A stretch of 64,000 nucleotides of DNA, from NCBI RefSeq assembly GCF_900141795.1, contig NZ_FSRE01000002.1, positions 434,001 through 498,000 on the forward strand. Direction: 5' to 3'. The notes beneath the pieces were generated by a model, which worked only from the letters and a program-made list of their open reading frames with translations, was not told the DNA's origin and searched no databases. Source of the DNA: Sulfurivirga caldicuralii. Lineage in GTDB: Bacteria > Pseudomonadota > Gammaproteobacteria > Thiomicrospirales > Thiomicrospiraceae. Within the stretch, counting starts at the first letter, position 1. Each line of letters starts with the position of its first letter. A program made the position numbers and the translations under genes. Shown one piece after another: positions 62,943 through 64,000 of this stretch.

Positions 62943-63716
62943 TTACCTCAACTGCAGCGCCTGTGTCTGCTCCATGGCCAGATGCACCAGCGTACGCAGA
63001 TGCTCCAGAATCATCGGCCCCATCAGTGAAAGCAGCACCAGACCGGACAACAGGGTGATCGGAAAGCCAACCGCAAAGATATTCATAGCCGGTGCCGCAC
63101 GGGACATGATGCCAAACGCCAGGTTCACCAGCAGCAGGCTGGTCACCACCGGCAACGCCATCACCACCCCGGCACTGAAGATGTAGGCCCCAAAGGCCAC
63201 CACCCGCCTAATGCTCTCGGGGCTGAGCATATCCACACCCACCGGCAGGGTGTTGAAGCTGTCCACCACTACCTGAATCACCAGCAGGTGCCCGTTGAGC
63301 ACCAGAAAAAACAGCGTGGCCAGAATGGTGAAAAACTGGCTGAGTATGGGCACACTGACCCCATTGATGGGGTCAGCCATGGATGCGAAAGCCAGACCCA
63401 TGCCCATGGAGATGAAGTGCCCGGCCAACACAAAGGCCTGAAACACCACCAACCAGATCAAGCCCATGGCCAAGCCGATGACCACCTGCTGCATCACCAC
63501 CAGCAGGCCCTCGGCACTAAAGGGGTCGATGGGCGGCGGAAGCGGAATTTGGGGGGCGGCGGCCAGCACGATGAACACGACCGTAAGCAGCCGCACCCTG
63601 ACCGGCACAGCGGCCATGGAAAAGATGGGAATCATGGCCATAGCGGCACCGAGGCGCACCAGAGGCCAGAAATACTGCCCCAGCAGCTGCAGAAACTGAT
63701 CGAAGCTAAAGACCAT
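62943..63716 (-). CDS. fliR: Flagellar export protein FliR
   Basis: This 257-residue membrane protein of the export gate has six predicted helices and matches the family at LVRLGAAMAMIPIFS and GISQ-type positions such as FAFASMADPINGVSVPILSQFF. The ATG at 63716 is preferred; a TTG two codons upstream abuts the fliQ stop. Confidence 0.93.
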   Translation of the reverse strand: MVFSFDQFLQLLGQYFWPLVRLGAAMAMIPIFSMAAVPVRVRLLTVVFIVLAAAPQIPLPPPIDPFSAEGLLVVMQQVVIGLAMGLIWLVVFQAFVLAGHFISMGMGLAFASMADPINGVSVPILSQFFTILATLFFLVLNGHLLVIQVVVDSFNTLPVGVDMLSPESIRRVVAFGAYIFSAGVVMALPVVTSLLLVNLAFGIMSRAAPAMNIFAVGFPITLLSGLVLLSLMGPMILEHLRTLVHLAMEQTQALQLR

Positions 63717-63722
63717 GCCCAA

Positions 63723-64000
63723 TCAGTGCGACAGCCCCAGCGTCGCAGGAATGTTGCGGATCAGTTCCACGGTAAAGCTGGTCCAGACATCGAGCATCCA
63801 TGGGCCGAACAGTACTGTGGAGAGGGCAACAATCGCCAGCTTGGGGATAAAGCTGAGTGTCATTTCGTTTATTTGTGTGGCAGCCTGAAACATGCCCACC
63901 AGCAGCCCCACGATCAGCGCCGGCAGCAACAGCGGCGCCGAGAGCATGGCCACGATTTCCATCATCTGCTGCCCCAGTTGCAATACCGTCGATTCGTTCA
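63723..64000 (-). CDS. fliQ: Flagellar export protein FliQ (start codon cut by window edge)
   Basis: This small export-gate protein has two membrane helices (LSAPLLLPALIVGLLVGMFQAATQINEMTLSF and PKLAIVALSTVLFGPWML). The frame runs to the right edge, where it reads xTG AAC GAA TCG ACG GTA; a single base beyond the window would complete ATG, giving the usual FliQ opening and a full length of about 92 residues. It heads the visible fliQ-fliR-flhB run; fliP is expected just outside. Confidence 0.92.
   Translation of the reverse strand, partial: NESTVLQLGQQMMEIVAMLSAPLLLPALIVGLLVGMFQAATQINEMTLSFIPKLAIVALSTVLFGPWMLDVWTSFTVELIRNIPATLGLSH

Noticed and set aside
1-64000. CRISPR arrays, tRNA, rRNA, integrase or transposase genes
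   Set aside because: I scanned intergenic stretches and the coding content and saw none; the only tandem array (cheY-cheZ) has a 7-bp unit without spacers.

Overview
The window reads as one stretch of a gammaproteobacterial chromosome of moderately high GC content. Evidence is the rsxABCDGE-nth gene order, the rimP-nusA-infB-rbfA-truB order, a CheZ-type chemotaxis system, a polar-flagellum set (flhB-flhA-flhF-flhG-fliA), an FNR/Anr-type regulator and a PilZ protein. Genes for class I fructose bisphosphatase, pyrophosphatase and PEP carboxylase lie together, which would suit an autotroph or gluconeogenic lifestyle (inference; the genus cannot be fixed from this window). No phage, IS transposase, CRISPR array, rRNA or tRNA gene was found.

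Layout. 1-1.4 kb: 3' end of lexA translationally coupled to an asparaginase-domain protein and a YaiI protein. 1.4-8.8 kb, leftward: the translation operon rimP-nusA-infB-rbfA-truB, then a rhodanese/methyltransferase fusion and a cyclic-nucleotide-binding protein; rimP has a clear sigma70 promoter and a terminator in its leader. 8.9-15.2 kb, rightward: DUF4212 protein and Na+/solute symporter, a small exported protein, a CNBD/CBS/DUF294 protein, a DnaQ-like exonuclease and ygfZ. 15.4-24.4 kb, mostly leftward: rlmI, an operon of pepN plus four envelope genes of unclear function, pal, and fnr followed by a candidate FNR-driven small RNA. 25.1-25.9 kb: an AT-rich gene-free stretch with an inverted pair of perfect DnaA boxes and an IHF-like site. 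25.9-53 kb, mostly rightward: a PfkB kinase-Rieske fusion, rlmB/rnr, a lytic transglycosylase, thiI, fbp, ppa, ppc, panD, a PilZ protein, mrp/apbC, metG, the Rnf complex with nth, and a B12-riboswitch-controlled btuB-btuF pair. 53-64 kb, leftward: cheW, cheA, cheZ, cheY, fliA, flhG, flhF, flhA, flhB, fliR, fliQ (fliQ start runs off the edge by one base).

Three layers of repeats overlie the genes. (1) A roughly 20-bp element with core GTCGGGGACCCCC occurs seven times; intergenic copies mostly lie beside terminators, and copies inside rnfC (twice) and flhG are read as KVGDP. (2) Two diverged copies of a roughly 275-bp element with terminal inverted repeats look like a MITE. (3) A 7-bp unit repeated eight times separates cheY from cheZ.

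Most interesting points: the sugar kinase-Rieske fusion; the short transcription unit behind fnr with an FNR box at -41.5, a near-consensus -10, a CU-rich seed and an intrinsic terminator; the DnaA/IHF locus; the protein-invading short repeat; an intrinsic terminator made of btuF signal-peptide codons; and the uncharacterised envelope operon downstream of pepN.
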